A program made the translations under genes and the position numbers. A stretch of DNA of 33,365 bases from Candidatus Thorarchaeota archaeon (GTDB lineage: Archaea; Asgardarchaeota; Thorarchaeia; Thorarchaeales; Thorarchaeaceae), in contig JAEOUN010000006.1 of assembly GCA_016839245.1 (NCBI GenBank), positions 1 to 33,365 of the forward strand, given 5' to 3'. Numbering within the stretch: position 1 is the first letter of the stretch; the number at the start of each line of letters is the position of its first letter. The notes beneath the pieces were generated by a model that did no database searches, had not been told where the DNA came from, and worked only from the letters and a program-made list of their open reading frames with translations. Positions 24,464 through 33,120 of this stretch are shown here, piece after piece.

Positions 24464-25951
24464 CTAGGATGTGTATTTCATCCAGTGACCATATCGGGAT
24501 AACCACCCATTTATGACAAAACTGACATTGGTTCTCTCTCCACCCCATGTACTGTTCGCCAGATCGAACCACCATGAACCCTCTTGTTCAATGGTTTCTG
24601 TCTTTGTGGAGTTGAGAGGAAAGAGAGTGATGATAAAGGCTGGATTGGTTATCTTTTTCCAAATGTCTTCTTTGTCCTCAAACATAAAAATTACTTCAGT
24701 ATCATGCTTCGAGGATGGTCCTCTTGGTGTTCTGAATGCAGTTTTTGCATAATCCTCTTCAAGAATTGGATCGGATACTTTCCAGTCCTCTATCCGTAGA
24801 TATCCCACCAATTCGACTAACATGTCCTTCAGAATATCTCGCTTTTCACTGTCAGAATACTTTTTGATATGTTCACCATCAGTTCGAAGAACCTTTGCAG
24901 GGACTCCTGCTGCCAGACTCCGTGCCGGAATATCTCTATTTACCACTGATCCCGCTCCTAGAGTTGCTTCTTTCCCGATGTGGACATTGGGCAGTACAAA
25001 GACACGCCACGGAAACCAGACCCCATCTTCAATGGTAATAGGTCCAAATGCAACAGGAAAACCATCTAGGACTGGTTGCCAAGTCCCATGCGTAAAAAGA
25101 AAATTGGATCCTCCGATTCCCACTCGTTTTCCAATCCTAATTGGATGCGTTGGGTTAAGGACACTCTGCGCAAAAATCATTGAAAGATCTCCAATCTCAA
25201 TGATTGACTTATCTGTCTTTAAACCACCAATATAGACCTGCTCTTGAATAGTCACTTCTTCTCCTATTATTACCTTGTAAGTATCGATGATAACAAGCAT
25301 TCCGAGTCTGGAATATTTTCCAAGTGTGAACTCTTTTGCTCGAATCATGCAAGCCATCCCTATTTCTGCATGGTCTCCAATTACAATCTCATCACAGTCG
25401 AGGATTGATAGTGGTCCAATTGATACTCCTACCCCAATCTGTGCTCCTCTTCTTCGATAATATGCAATCTTGAGACTTGAAGGAAGCAATCCTATTGTTG
25501 CCATTTTTCCGATTGGCATACTGAACAGATCAGGGTCTCCAATATGTGTTCGAACCATGAAAAATGGTCCAAAAAGCATGACCAGTAAGACAAGCCACCG
25601 TAGTCTACCTGCAAAGATGTTGTATTCAAGAAAGACTAGATTTGGGGCAGTGGAAAAGAAATAGGACTGAAAGGCGACATCGAAAATTATGAAAAAGGCT
25701 AGCCATAGAACTCCGACTAGAAGCATCCTTTTCCTATTGTATCTTGGAATCACTTTTTTGAACATGACATTTATGATAAAAATTAGGAAGAAAAAGAGGA
25801 TTAAATTATGAAGTATATAGGACAGTGAACTTACTAGTAATGCATCAATATAATATACCCAAAACAGGTCTACAAGCATTGTTGCAATTGGTATGAGAAT
25901 CCATGCTACAGTTGGATATATTCTGCTGTTCTCAATAATTGGTTCCAACAC
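24464..25951 (-). CDS. Membrane-anchored hexapeptide-repeat acyltransferase
   Basis: A 495-residue protein. The first 150 residues hold about four membrane helices (about 13-38, 42-65, 75-98, 113-133). A left-handed beta-helix of hexapeptide repeats (about 170-350) follows, with IGxxxxIGPLSI, IEIGDLSMIFAQS and GAGSVVNRDIPARSLAAGVPAKVLR, the last being the classic closing motif of LbH acetyltransferases. A further 130 residues form a C-terminal region of unknown fold (WWFDLANSTWGGERTNVSF). It would transfer an acyl group to a sugar or lipid at the membrane. GTG at 25951 lies behind GAGGT. Operon with the deacetylase points to glycan or glycolipid tailoring. Confidence 0.8.
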   Translation of the reverse strand: MLEPIIENSRIYPTVAWILIPIATMLVDLFWVYYIDALLVSSLSYILHNLILFFFLIFIINVMFKKVIPRYNRKRMLLVGVLWLAFFIIFDVAFQSYFFSTAPNLVFLEYNIFAGRLRWLVLLVMLFGPFFMVRTHIGDPDLFSMPIGKMATIGLLPSSLKIAYYRRRGAQIGVGVSIGPLSILDCDEIVIGDHAEIGMACMIRAKEFTLGKYSRLGMLVIIDTYKVIIGEEVTIQEQVYIGGLKTDKSIIEIGDLSMIFAQSVLNPTHPIRIGKRVGIGGSNFLFTHGTWQPVLDGFPVAFGPITIEDGVWFPWRVFVLPNVHIGKEATLGAGSVVNRDIPARSLAAGVPAKVLRTDGEHIKKYSDSEKRDILKDMLVELVGYLRIEDWKVSDPILEEDYAKTAFRTPRGPSSKHDTEVIFMFEDKEDIWKKITNPAFIITLFPLNSTKTETIEQEGSWWFDLANSTWGGERTNVSFVINGWLSRYGHWMKYTS

Positions 25952-26124
25952 ATTTACCTCTGTTTATTGTATGATAATCCTAAAAGTGACCCTGCGGATG
26001 ACGGGATTATCTATAACGTCCTCATCGAGCAGTATGTGGTATATTACAGTTGTCCTAAACAAGAACTCTTCTCTCTAGCAAAGGTAATATACTGGCTAGC
26101 ATTTTCTCAGTTGTTGACTGTCTT

Positions 26125-27462
26125 ATGCTTTCTGCGATAGGATTAAGCATTTACGAGTATCGAAAATATCTAGTCCTTACTCTAACTATTTCAATGATTG
26201 CTATCCCAATTGCAAATGTCCTAGTTATCCAAAGAGATAGAAATAGAAATGAAATGTATGGTGAAGCCTTCTGGATCTATGGCTTTGGAGTATACAATAT
26301 GAATGACTCAGAGCTTGCTGTAGCTCTTGAAGATATGGGATTCAATGATGGCACTCATACCCTCCCTGGATATCTTGGAGGCGTAAAATACGAATATCCT
26401 GTCTTTGGATTGATATTTTTTGCTATAGCAACGTGGTTGTTTCCTGGAACTGGGGACTTGCAACCCCTTTGGTTAAATTTCATATTAGTACTTGTCTTTA
26501 ACCTGAATCTTGCACTACTAGGAATTTTACTTCGCGATAAAATCTACAAAGTATATTGGGCAAGAGCCTTTTTTGGTGGTTATTTCATATATGGTCTCGC
26601 CATGTCTGCTGGGGGTGGAAAGCTAGAACCCATAGTTGATTGTCTCCTTTTGATGTCTCTTGTCCTTTGGAAAGAGAATCAACGCGGAAAAGCAATGTTT
26701 ACTCTAGGCATCGCAGTGCAGACAAAGATCTATCCTGCTGTTGTATTTCCCATCTTTTTCCTACAAGATCCTGTATCATCCATATGGTTCTTTGCGTCTA
26801 TGATTATTACGATAGTTCCTGTCTTCTTCGGTGCAAGCTTTGATTCATTGATATCACATCTTCTGAACCTATCAAGCTATAGTCCACTCATAGTAAATCC
26901 CATGTACGCGGGACTTGCATTTGACACCCCCGATTTGATGAACATACCTAATAGCTATGTCTGGTACCCTGCATTACTTCCTAGTATCATCTATACTTTC
27001 TTTCTACTCTCCACTTTTAAGGAATTTCTCCCGTTAAAGACGGAATTCAATGAAAAATCGATACGGCAAAAATTGATTGCCCTAGTCCCGTTTTACATCT
27101 GCTTAATCCCGACTATTCTCTTCATGTTCAGATGGGTGATGCCATGGTATCTTTACTGGTTTGCACCTGTTGTACTTCTATTCAAAGAGGACAAGCACGC
27201 AATGGCTTATATGAAGGAGGTCGCATTGATTGGGCTTCTATATCTCTATGGATTGGCTGTCAACTGGCCCTACTTCATTCTTGGTCCAATACCTGAATTT
27301 ATAGAACATTTTCCATATAACTGGGGTACACTTGGCGGACTGATTCTTCTGTGTGCCCTAGCAACCTTTGCCTATGGAGTATGGAAATTTGAGACTGACA
27401 GAAGGGAGAGCAATGCTCTTAGAAGAAGAGAAGTCGAGTTGAGAGGAGAACTAATCATCTAA
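26125..27462 (+). CDS. Multi-pass GT-C glycosyltransferase (GT87/mannosyltransferase-like)
   Basis: A 445-residue integral membrane protein with roughly ten helices. Features resembling polyprenyl-phosphate-mannose-dependent GT-C enzymes (GT87/PIG-M-like): the early luminal segment with GVKYEYPVFGLIFF, the ALGIAVQTKIYPAVVFPIFFL motif, and FRWVMPWYLYWFAPVVLLF late in the protein. It would build a surface glycan or glycolipid from a lipid-linked sugar. ATG at 26125 has no ribosome site. A TAATATAC box at about 26085-26092 would give a short leader or a leaderless message. It diverges from the acyltransferase operon across 173 nt in which I see only promoter-like sequence. Confidence 0.75.
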   Translation: MLSAIGLSIYEYRKYLVLTLTISMIAIPIANVLVIQRDRNRNEMYGEAFWIYGFGVYNMNDSELAVALEDMGFNDGTHTLPGYLGGVKYEYPVFGLIFFAIATWLFPGTGDLQPLWLNFILVLVFNLNLALLGILLRDKIYKVYWARAFFGGYFIYGLAMSAGGGKLEPIVDCLLLMSLVLWKENQRGKAMFTLGIAVQTKIYPAVVFPIFFLQDPVSSIWFFASMIITIVPVFFGASFDSLISHLLNLSSYSPLIVNPMYAGLAFDTPDLMNIPNSYVWYPALLPSIIYTFFLLSTFKEFLPLKTEFNEKSIRQKLIALVPFYICLIPTILFMFRWVMPWYLYWFAPVVLLFKEDKHAMAYMKEVALIGLLYLYGLAVNWPYFILGPIPEFIEHFPYNWGTLGGLILLCALATFAYGVWKFETDRRESNALRRREVELRGELII

Positions 27463-27467
27463 CAATA

Positions 27468-27929
27468 CTACTTTGGTCTACCATTCTCTCTATAATAGTC
27501 TATAATTCTTTGTCTGATAAGAGTAGATGAACATAGACCGTCTGCAGTCATCTTTTCAAGCCTTACAACTTTTGTATGAAGACCATATTCTGAGATTCGC
27601 TGTTCCATCCTTTCAATGTCTGTATATTGGTCATACCCAAGAGCGATAATGTCTGGTTTTATTTGCAACACAATCTCGGTATGGTCATCGGTGTCAATCC
27701 CAAGAATAGCTTGATCTACGATTCCAAGTGCTTGGACCAATTTTCTTCGTTGCTCCTGTGGAAATACTGGTGGCGCTCCGCGCTCCCTCTCAATTGTTTT
27801 ATCGAGTGCAATAATTACAATAAGCTCACCATCATCTCCAACAAGTTTTCTAGCTTGCTCGAGATAAGCGAGGTGACCAAGATGTAAAATATCAAACTTG
27901 CCAGCTGCCAACACCCGCAATCCAGACAT
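27468..27929 (-). CDS. ribL: RibL-type FAD synthetase (cytidylyltransferase-like nucleotidyltransferase)
   Basis: Archaeal FAD synthetase transfers AMP from ATP to FMN. Seen: AAGKFDILHLGHLAYLEQAR with the HxGH nucleotide-binding site, GYDQYTDIE and CSSTLIRQRI, the C-terminal signature of this superfamily. The open frame runs up to TTG 27959, overlapping the upstream stop by 4 nt. ATG at 27929 is preferred, since GGTG lies 9 nt ahead and family members begin a few residues before the HxGH strand. This gives 153 aa. Related glycerol-3-phosphate or other cytidylyltransferases cannot be fully excluded. It is last in the cdc48-wHTH-ribL run. Confidence 0.8.
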   Translation of the reverse strand: MSGLRVLAAGKFDILHLGHLAYLEQARKLVGDDGELIVIIALDKTIERERGAPPVFPQEQRRKLVQALGIVDQAILGIDTDDHTEIVLQIKPDIIALGYDQYTDIERMEQRISEYGLHTKVVRLEKMTADGLCSSTLIRQRIIDYYRENGRPK

Positions 27930-27955
27930 TCGAAGTACACCTGCTGTCCAATAAA

Positions 27956-28228
27956 TCAATCTTCATCTACAGCTAAGAATTCTGTTCCCTCAGATATCGC
28001 TTCAATTCGTCGTTTTGTTTTCGTAATTTGCCCGACGTGAATTAATCCATTGATTTCGAGCTGCATCAATGCTGTATTTAATTCAGCTTCACTAGGTTCA
28101 GCACCAAGTTCTTTCTTGAGCGCTCTGATTAGTTCATCATCCAATATCACTCCATGACGTTTTCGTACTATGGATACTATTAGATTTGCAAGAGGCATAG
28201 CATTCCATTGTGTCATCTTAATCACCAT
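27956..28228 (-). CDS. Small winged-helix-like protein between cdc48 and ribL
   Basis: A 90-residue protein (86 if it starts at the ATG at 28216, which has GGTGAT just upstream). Helices ANLIVSIVRKRHGVILDDELIRALKKEL and SEAELNTALMQLEINGLIHVGQI, followed by a short basic wing, fit a small winged-helix fold. It lacks further domains. It begins 6 nt after the cdc48 stop and its stop overlaps the open frame of ribL, so the three are probably one transcript. Whether it binds DNA or a protein is unknown. Confidence 0.7.
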   Translation of the reverse strand: MVIKMTQWNAMPLANLIVSIVRKRHGVILDDELIRALKKELGAEPSEAELNTALMQLEINGLIHVGQITKTKRRIEAISEGTEFLAVDED

Positions 28229-28234
28229 CGTCTA

Positions 28235-30430
28235 CTATCCAAACATTGCATGAGCAGCCTGATCAATCTCTACTGTTCTTCGTAGATATTGATCTAATTT
28301 TCTGAAACGCTCAAGCATCTCCTTTGTTGTTGAGGCATGGACGTCCTTTAGTGCATCTTCAAAATGCTTTGCAGATACTTTTTCAATATCCATATCCTCT
28401 CGTAGAGCTCGCATTCCTGCCTCTCTACAGATTGCTTCTATATCTCCACCTACAAAGTACTCTGTTGCGACAACAAGGTTATCGATGTCAACATCATCAT
28501 CAAGAGGCATATTTTGCATATAAATTTCAAAGATAGCCTTCCTACTCTCTGCGTCTGGTGCATCGACATTTACAAATCTATCAAACCTACCAGTGCGAAG
28601 CAATGCTTTATCGATTAACTCTGGACGGTTAGTAGCCGCTATCACAACTACATCTTTCATTGATTCCAAACCATCCATCTCAGTTAGCAGTTGGCTTATT
28701 ACACGCTCTGAATGATGAAAATCACCCGAGCCGCCTCCTCTAGCAGGAGCAATCGCATCGATTTCATCAAAGAATATTATTGCAGGTGCTGCTGTTCGTG
28801 CCTTTCGAAATATCTCCCGAATTGCCTTTTCACTTTCACCTACCCATTTAGAAATAAGTTCAGGGCCTTTCACACTTATGAAATTCGCTTCGCTTTCAGT
28901 TGCCACAGCTCTTGCAAGTAATGTCTTTCCACATCCTGGTGGTCCGTATATCAATACACCCTTTGGAGGACTTATCCCGAGGCGCTTGAATGATTCTGGT
29001 CTTTTAAGTGGCCATTCCACTACTTCAATAAGTGTCTGAATGACACTCTCTAGACCTCCAATATCACTCCAATTCACATTAGGTACCTCAATGAAGACTT
29101 CTCTTACAGCTGATGGTTGAATCTCTCTCATAGCTTCAACAAAGTCGCCATTAGTTACTTCGAGTTGATCTAACACATCTTGAGGAATCTCATCATCCTC
29201 AAGATTCAATTGAGGTAAGTATCTTCGCAAAGCTTTCATAGCTGCCTCTCTACATAGTGCTTGCAGATCAGCACCTACAAATCCATGTGTCTTTTTCGCT
29301 AATTGCTGAAGGTCAACCTTACCCTCGCCCTCTGCAGTGAGTGGCATGCCACGCGAGTGAATATGAAGCACTTCCAATCTTCCTATCTCGTCAGGTACAC
29401 CTATCTCAATCTCTCTATCAAACCTACCCGGTCTTCTTAAGGCTGGGTCTAATGCATTGACTCGATTGGTCGCTCCAATGACAATGACCTGTCCTCGTGA
29501 CTTTAGACCATCCATTGTTGCGAGGAGTTGAGCAACAACTCGCCTCTCTACTTCACCTTGGACATCTTCTCTCTTCGGTGCAATGGCATCTAGCTCATCA
29601 ATAAAGATGATACTGGGGGCGTTTTCTTCAGCCTCCTCAAAGATCTTTCTGAGTTTCTGCTCTGATTCTCCATAGAACTTTGACATAATCTCTGGACCAT
29701 TAATATGGACGAAATTTGCTTCTGATTCACTAGCGACTGCTTTTGCTAATAGAGTCTTACCTGTTCCAGGAGGACCATGAAGGATGAGACCTCGAGGTGG
29801 GTCGATTCCCAATCTCTTGAAGATCTCTGGGTGTTTCATTGGAAGTTCGACCATCTCCCTGATTCTTTGAATAGCATCAGAGAGTCCTCCAATCTCTTCA
29901 TAGGTGACTTGAGCTGTGCCAACGACGTCTCCCGTTGGCTTTTCAGCAATTGCTAATATCGTCGAGTGTTGAACAACTACTGTTCCTGCTGGTTTGATTG
30001 ATGTGACCTTGAATGGAATTGCTCTTCCAAGAATCGGAATAAATACCGTATCTTGTGCGGTTACTGGACAATTCAAAAGCTTCCTTTTTACGAATTCTTC
30101 GAATCTGGGCTCTGGTCGAATTGGTACTGATGTAGGAGCAAGAGTTACACTCTTTGCAGGTTCTTCGTTTGCTCTAGAAACAGTCACTTTTTCACTTAGA
30201 CTAACTCCAGCATTTCTTCGGATTCTACCATCCATCCGAATAATCTCATGTCCCTTATCACCCTGGTACGCAGGCCATGCAATGGCTGCTGTTATCCTCT
30301 TACCTTTGATTTGGATGATATCTCCAGTCCGAACTCCCAGCTTTTCCATAGACATAGCATCAATTCTAACTATGAACCTGCCAATGTCTCTGTGTTCAGC
30401 CTCTGCGACCTTTAGTACAATTTCGACCAC
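28235..30430 (-). CDS. cdc48: CDC48/VAT two-domain AAA+ ATPase
   Basis: A hexameric unfoldase that extracts and unfolds proteins, in archaea often feeding the proteasome. Seen: N domain (double-psi barrel, 1-180); D1 with [19 protein letters not shown] and pore loop KFYGESE; D2 with [19 protein letters not shown] and pore segment KWVGESE; both have ATNR-type sensor 1. The C terminus ends AHAMFG. Length 731-737 aa is normal. The frame extends to GTG 30448, but GTG at 30430 is preferred because GGAGGAT sits 9 nt ahead of it. A TATA box (ATTATATATG on the minus strand, 30531-30540) lies about 100 nt upstream. Confidence 0.97.
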   Translation of the reverse strand: MVEIVLKVAEAEHRDIGRFIVRIDAMSMEKLGVRTGDIIQIKGKRITAAIAWPAYQGDKGHEIIRMDGRIRRNAGVSLSEKVTVSRANEEPAKSVTLAPTSVPIRPEPRFEEFVKRKLLNCPVTAQDTVFIPILGRAIPFKVTSIKPAGTVVVQHSTILAIAEKPTGDVVGTAQVTYEEIGGLSDAIQRIREMVELPMKHPEIFKRLGIDPPRGLILHGPPGTGKTLLAKAVASESEANFVHINGPEIMSKFYGESEQKLRKIFEEAEENAPSIIFIDELDAIAPKREDVQGEVERRVVAQLLATMDGLKSRGQVIVIGATNRVNALDPALRRPGRFDREIEIGVPDEIGRLEVLHIHSRGMPLTAEGEGKVDLQQLAKKTHGFVGADLQALCREAAMKALRRYLPQLNLEDDEIPQDVLDQLEVTNGDFVEAMREIQPSAVREVFIEVPNVNWSDIGGLESVIQTLIEVVEWPLKRPESFKRLGISPPKGVLIYGPPGCGKTLLARAVATESEANFISVKGPELISKWVGESEKAIREIFRKARTAAPAIIFFDEIDAIAPARGGGSGDFHHSERVISQLLTEMDGLESMKDVVVIAATNRPELIDKALLRTGRFDRFVNVDAPDAESRKAIFEIYMQNMPLDDDVDIDNLVVATEYFVGGDIEAICREAGMRALREDMDIEKVSAKHFEDALKDVHASTTKEMLERFRKLDQYLRRTVEIDQAAHAMFG

Positions 30431-30530
30431 TATAGAAACATCCTCCACGACTGCATCGTTACGGAAAAGTGAAAGGAGTCTTGAATCAATGAACTCACTT
30501 TTTCATCTGCTATTCAATGTTTCTTTCTGA

Positions 30531-30540
30531 CATATATAAT
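30531..30540 (-). promoter_or_regulatory. Candidate TATA box for cdc48
   Basis: ATTATATATG on the minus strand, about 100 nt ahead of the preferred cdc48 start, implies a leader of about 70 nt. The rest of 30449-30624 shows no gene. Confidence 0.4.
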
Positions 30541-30624
30541 CCAATACACAAAATCACTTAGGTTTGATTATTAAGAGATACTAGTTTCTCCTATATCTAT
30601 TGGAAATCACTTGTTTTGAAGATT

Positions 30625-30891
30625 CTACATTCTTGAAACTCTTTCGACTTCCACTTGTGATACTCCCTCAACGGCGCTAATTGCGCTCTCGATATCGTCA
30701 GTGCCTCCCATTGACTCTTCTCGTGCAAGATTCATTCGAATTGCCTTTAGACCAAATGCTACTGGCTGGGTTTCTACTGCACCGACATCAGTCCCCTCGG
30801 GAATTGCGTTTTTGATATTTTCAATGAGGTCATCTAAGTCAATATCCACGCCATCAGGCATGATTTTAATCGTCATCACAACGCGGGCCAT
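30625..30891 (-). CDS. ef1b: Translation elongation factor 1-beta (aEF1B)
   Basis: Nucleotide-exchange factor for aEF1A. The 88-residue protein matches the archaeal single-domain form: ARVVMTIKIMPDGVDIDLDDLIENIK, PVAFGLKAIRMNLAREE, and GTDDIESAISAVEGVSQVEVERVSRM, the conserved ending with the exchange-active C-terminal strand. ATG at 30891. It lies 23 nt after the zinc-ribbon gene, a pairing that recurs in many archaea, and is followed by the cdc48 promoter region. Confidence 0.95.
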   Translation of the reverse strand: MARVVMTIKIMPDGVDIDLDDLIENIKNAIPEGTDVGAVETQPVAFGLKAIRMNLAREESMGGTDDIESAISAVEGVSQVEVERVSRM

Positions 30892-30914
30892 TACGTTTCA
30901 TCTCCAATCTGGAT

Positions 30915-31082
30915 CTATGGTCCCTCAAAACCACAGTTCGGGCAGGTGTATCTATTAGAGAAACGTCTACATGATTCACAGCGCCATATTGTGAACTCAC
31001 CGCAGGATGGACATTGGAATTTTACATTTGCCTCCTGAGGTGATATCGAGGCATGACAGGAAGTACACCTAGTAGCTTTCAT
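30915..31082 (-). CDS. Small zinc-ribbon RNA-binding-like protein (COG2888 type)
   Basis: A 55-residue protein with four CxxC knuckles (CTSC, CPSC, CESC, CPNC), forming two zinc ribbons as in the archaeal family conserved next to aEF1B. The function is probably translation-related RNA binding, inferred from context. An upstream GTG at 31124 would add 14 residues. ATG at 31082 is preferred because GGTGAGGT (31093-31100) lies 10 nt ahead and homologues start near the first CxxC. Confidence 0.88.
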   Translation of the reverse strand: MKATRCTSCHASISPQEANVKFQCPSCGEFTIWRCESCRRFSNRYTCPNCGFEGP

Positions 31083-31156
31083 TATTACCAAAACCTCACC
31101 AGAAAGGTTGTAATTAGTACACACTGTACCAATTTTGGCCTCGATTTGGTGAATTG

Positions 31157-31164
31157 TTATAAAT
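31157..31164. promoter_or_regulatory. Shared A/T box between the zinc-ribbon and fen1 genes
   Basis: TTATAAAT (31157-31164) is nearly equidistant from both divergent starts (31082 and 31242, about 80 nt each) and reads as a TATA box on either strand. It may drive both units, with leaders near 50 nt. No other strong box is seen in the gap. Confidence 0.4.
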
Positions 31165-31241
31165 CTGTCGAAGTGTAAAGCTTCTGAAAAGGATAAAATG
31201 GATTTGCGTCTTTAGCAACATGAATCCTCGAGGTGGATTCC

Positions 31242-32276
31242 ATGGGAACAAAACTTGCGGAAGTATTCGAGGCTGAAACGCTCACGTTGAGTGCTCTCTC
31301 TGGAAAAGACATTGCTGTTGATGCATTCAATACAATCTATTCTTTCCTTGCCACAATTCGTCAACCAGATGGCACTCCTCTTTCAGATAGGCACGGACGG
31401 GTTACTAGCCATCTCAGTGGTATGTTCTATAGAAATGTGAATCTACTTGAAAATGGGATACGACCAGTCTATGTCTTTGATGGAGTATCTCCCGATTTAA
31501 AGGCAGATGAAGTTCAACGACGCAGGGAAATTCGTGATTCTGCATACGAAGAGTGGCAGAGAGCCAAAGAGGAGGGTAGAATCGAGGACGCACGTAAAGC
31601 AGCTCAGGCAAGTTCAAGGCTTACAGGTCCAATGATTGATGAAACCAAAGACTTACTTCGTGCTCTAGGAATCCCTGTCATTCAAGCTCCATCTGAGGGA
31701 GAAGCCTTGGCTGCTCAAATGGCGCGAGAGGATTTAGTCTGGGCAAGCGCTAGTCAAGATAATGATTCGCTCCTGTACAACTGCCCTCGGATGATACGCA
31801 ATCTCTCAATTTCAGGAAGGCGCCGAGTTGCTCGTTCTAAGACATACAAGAGCATTGATCCCGAGCTCATTCTTTTAGATGTAAATTTGAAAATACTAGG
31901 AATTACTAGAGAACAACTCATTGACATTGCTATTCTTGTTGGAACAGACTATAATGATAGTGTACCTGGAATTGGACAGAAGACTGCTTTGAAACTGATA
32001 AAGAAACATGGCAATCTGGAGGAAGTAGAAAAAGAGAGAGGTGAGAAATTCACTTTTCCCTATAACGAAATCAGAGAGATCTTCCTCAATCCGCCTACAT
32101 TAGACCTAACGACTCCGAAATGGACCAATCCAAATCCTGATGACATTCACAAGATTCTGTGTGATGAACATGATTTCAGCAGAGGACGTGTTGAGAAGTC
32201 ATTGGAACGCCTCCAGGCTGCATTAGAGGAGATACGAGGGTCTTCTCGCCAGAGTTCCCTTTCTGATTTCTTTTGA
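31242..32276 (+). CDS. fen1: Flap endonuclease 1 (FEN1/Rad2 family)
   Basis: Structure-specific nuclease that removes 5' flaps during Okazaki-fragment maturation and repair. Seen: N domain with GKDIAVDAFNTIYSFL and YVFDG, I domain with APSEGEALAAQMA, WASASQDNDSLLY and GTDYNDSVPGIGQKTALKLI (metal-binding acids and the K+-binding H2TH). A C-terminal PCNA-binding PIP box, QSSLSDFF, ends the protein. At 344 aa it has normal archaeal length. The frame extends to GTG 31233, but ATG at 31242 is chosen because GAGGTG lies 6 nt ahead and FEN1 proteins need an N-terminal Met-Gly. Confidence 0.97.
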   Translation: MGTKLAEVFEAETLTLSALSGKDIAVDAFNTIYSFLATIRQPDGTPLSDRHGRVTSHLSGMFYRNVNLLENGIRPVYVFDGVSPDLKADEVQRRREIRDSAYEEWQRAKEEGRIEDARKAAQASSRLTGPMIDETKDLLRALGIPVIQAPSEGEALAAQMAREDLVWASASQDNDSLLYNCPRMIRNLSISGRRRVARSKTYKSIDPELILLDVNLKILGITREQLIDIAILVGTDYNDSVPGIGQKTALKLIKKHGNLEEVEKERGEKFTFPYNEIREIFLNPPTLDLTTPKWTNPNPDDIHKILCDEHDFSRGRVEKSLERLQAALEEIRGSSRQSSLSDFF

Positions 32277-32383
32277 AGTATCTATAGGAAAACAGCCATA
32301 AAGACTAGTGATTGCTGACTGTACTTGCGTGACTCATAAATAGTATCCATATCATCAATGAACAGAGAAAAGGTGAATCCAGC

Positions 32384-33073
32384 TTGAGAGAGAGAATGAC
32401 AGCTGTTAGAGCTTCCATTTCTGATATAATCAATGGAAACTATGGAGAAGATAATGGACCCCATGTTATCTCACCATACGGTGTTGAACTTCGACGAGTT
32501 GTCTTAGTAGGTTTTGTCGTGAGTAAATTCAATAAAGAGGCAAGTTCTGAAGGCAAGCGATTTGTAAGTGTTACCCTCGATGATGGTACGGATACGATTA
32601 GACTTAAGGTCTGGGGTGAAGAGGAAGCAGCTCTCTTGGACCAGGTTAAGGAGAAGATACTGGCTCTAGTTATCGGGAAGATTCGCAAGTATGAGGATGA
32701 AACCTATATTGTACCTGAGATTGTAAAGGAGATTACTGATCCGAACTATATGGGATTGCATCTTTTAGAACGATATCAAGGCATTCTCACACGTAGCGGC
32801 GTTACAACGCCTGAGATTGTAGAGGAAAGTCAACAGGTACTCTCAACAGCCTCACCAAAGAGAGCATCGGTGTCTGGCGTCACGAAACAGATTCTGAATT
32901 ATATCGAGTTACACGCTAATCCCCAGGGTGTGCATATGAAAGATATCGTTGCCTTTTTTGAAGAAAAAGGTGAGGACTCTTTTAGTGTTCAGAAAAAGGT
33001 CTTCAATCTCATCGCTGATGGATTAATCAATGAGGTTGATCCCTCACGGTATCTTCCAGCTGATTTCAGCTGA
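32384..33073 (+). CDS. RPA32-like single-stranded DNA-binding protein (OB fold plus C-terminal wHTH)
   Basis: A 229-residue protein. An OB fold lies at about 30-130 (ELRRVVLVGFVVSKF, RFVSVTLDDGTDTIRLKVWGEEE, LALVIGKIRKYEDETYIVPEIV). A Thr/Ser-rich linker follows, then a winged helix at about 165-225 (VTKQILNYIELHANPQGVHMKDIVAFFEEKG). This architecture matches eukaryotic RPA2 and the archaeal COG3390 RPA-associated proteins. No zinc finger is present. TTG at 32384 is supported by GGTGA at 32371-32375. The 107-nt gap after fen1 contains its ribosome site and possibly a promoter. Confidence 0.83.
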   Translation: MRERMTAVRASISDIINGNYGEDNGPHVISPYGVELRRVVLVGFVVSKFNKEASSEGKRFVSVTLDDGTDTIRLKVWGEEEAALLDQVKEKILALVIGKIRKYEDETYIVPEIVKEITDPNYMGLHLLERYQGILTRSGVTTPEIVEESQQVLSTASPKRASVSGVTKQILNYIELHANPQGVHMKDIVAFFEEKGEDSFSVQKKVFNLIADGLINEVDPSRYLPADFS

Positions 33074-33120
33074 GATAGTCGAAACAATACCTTCAATAGT
33101 GTTTAGGAGAAAATTCAATC

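Noticed and set aside
24822..25235. 137-codon open frame on the plus strand
   Set aside because: Antisense to the hexapeptide repeats of the acyltransferase, whose repeated codons create open antisense frames.
29994..30530. 178-codon open frame on the plus strand
   Set aside because: Antisense to the N-terminal part of cdc48, low-complexity Ser/Thr/Ile-rich product, no ribosome site; a shadow.
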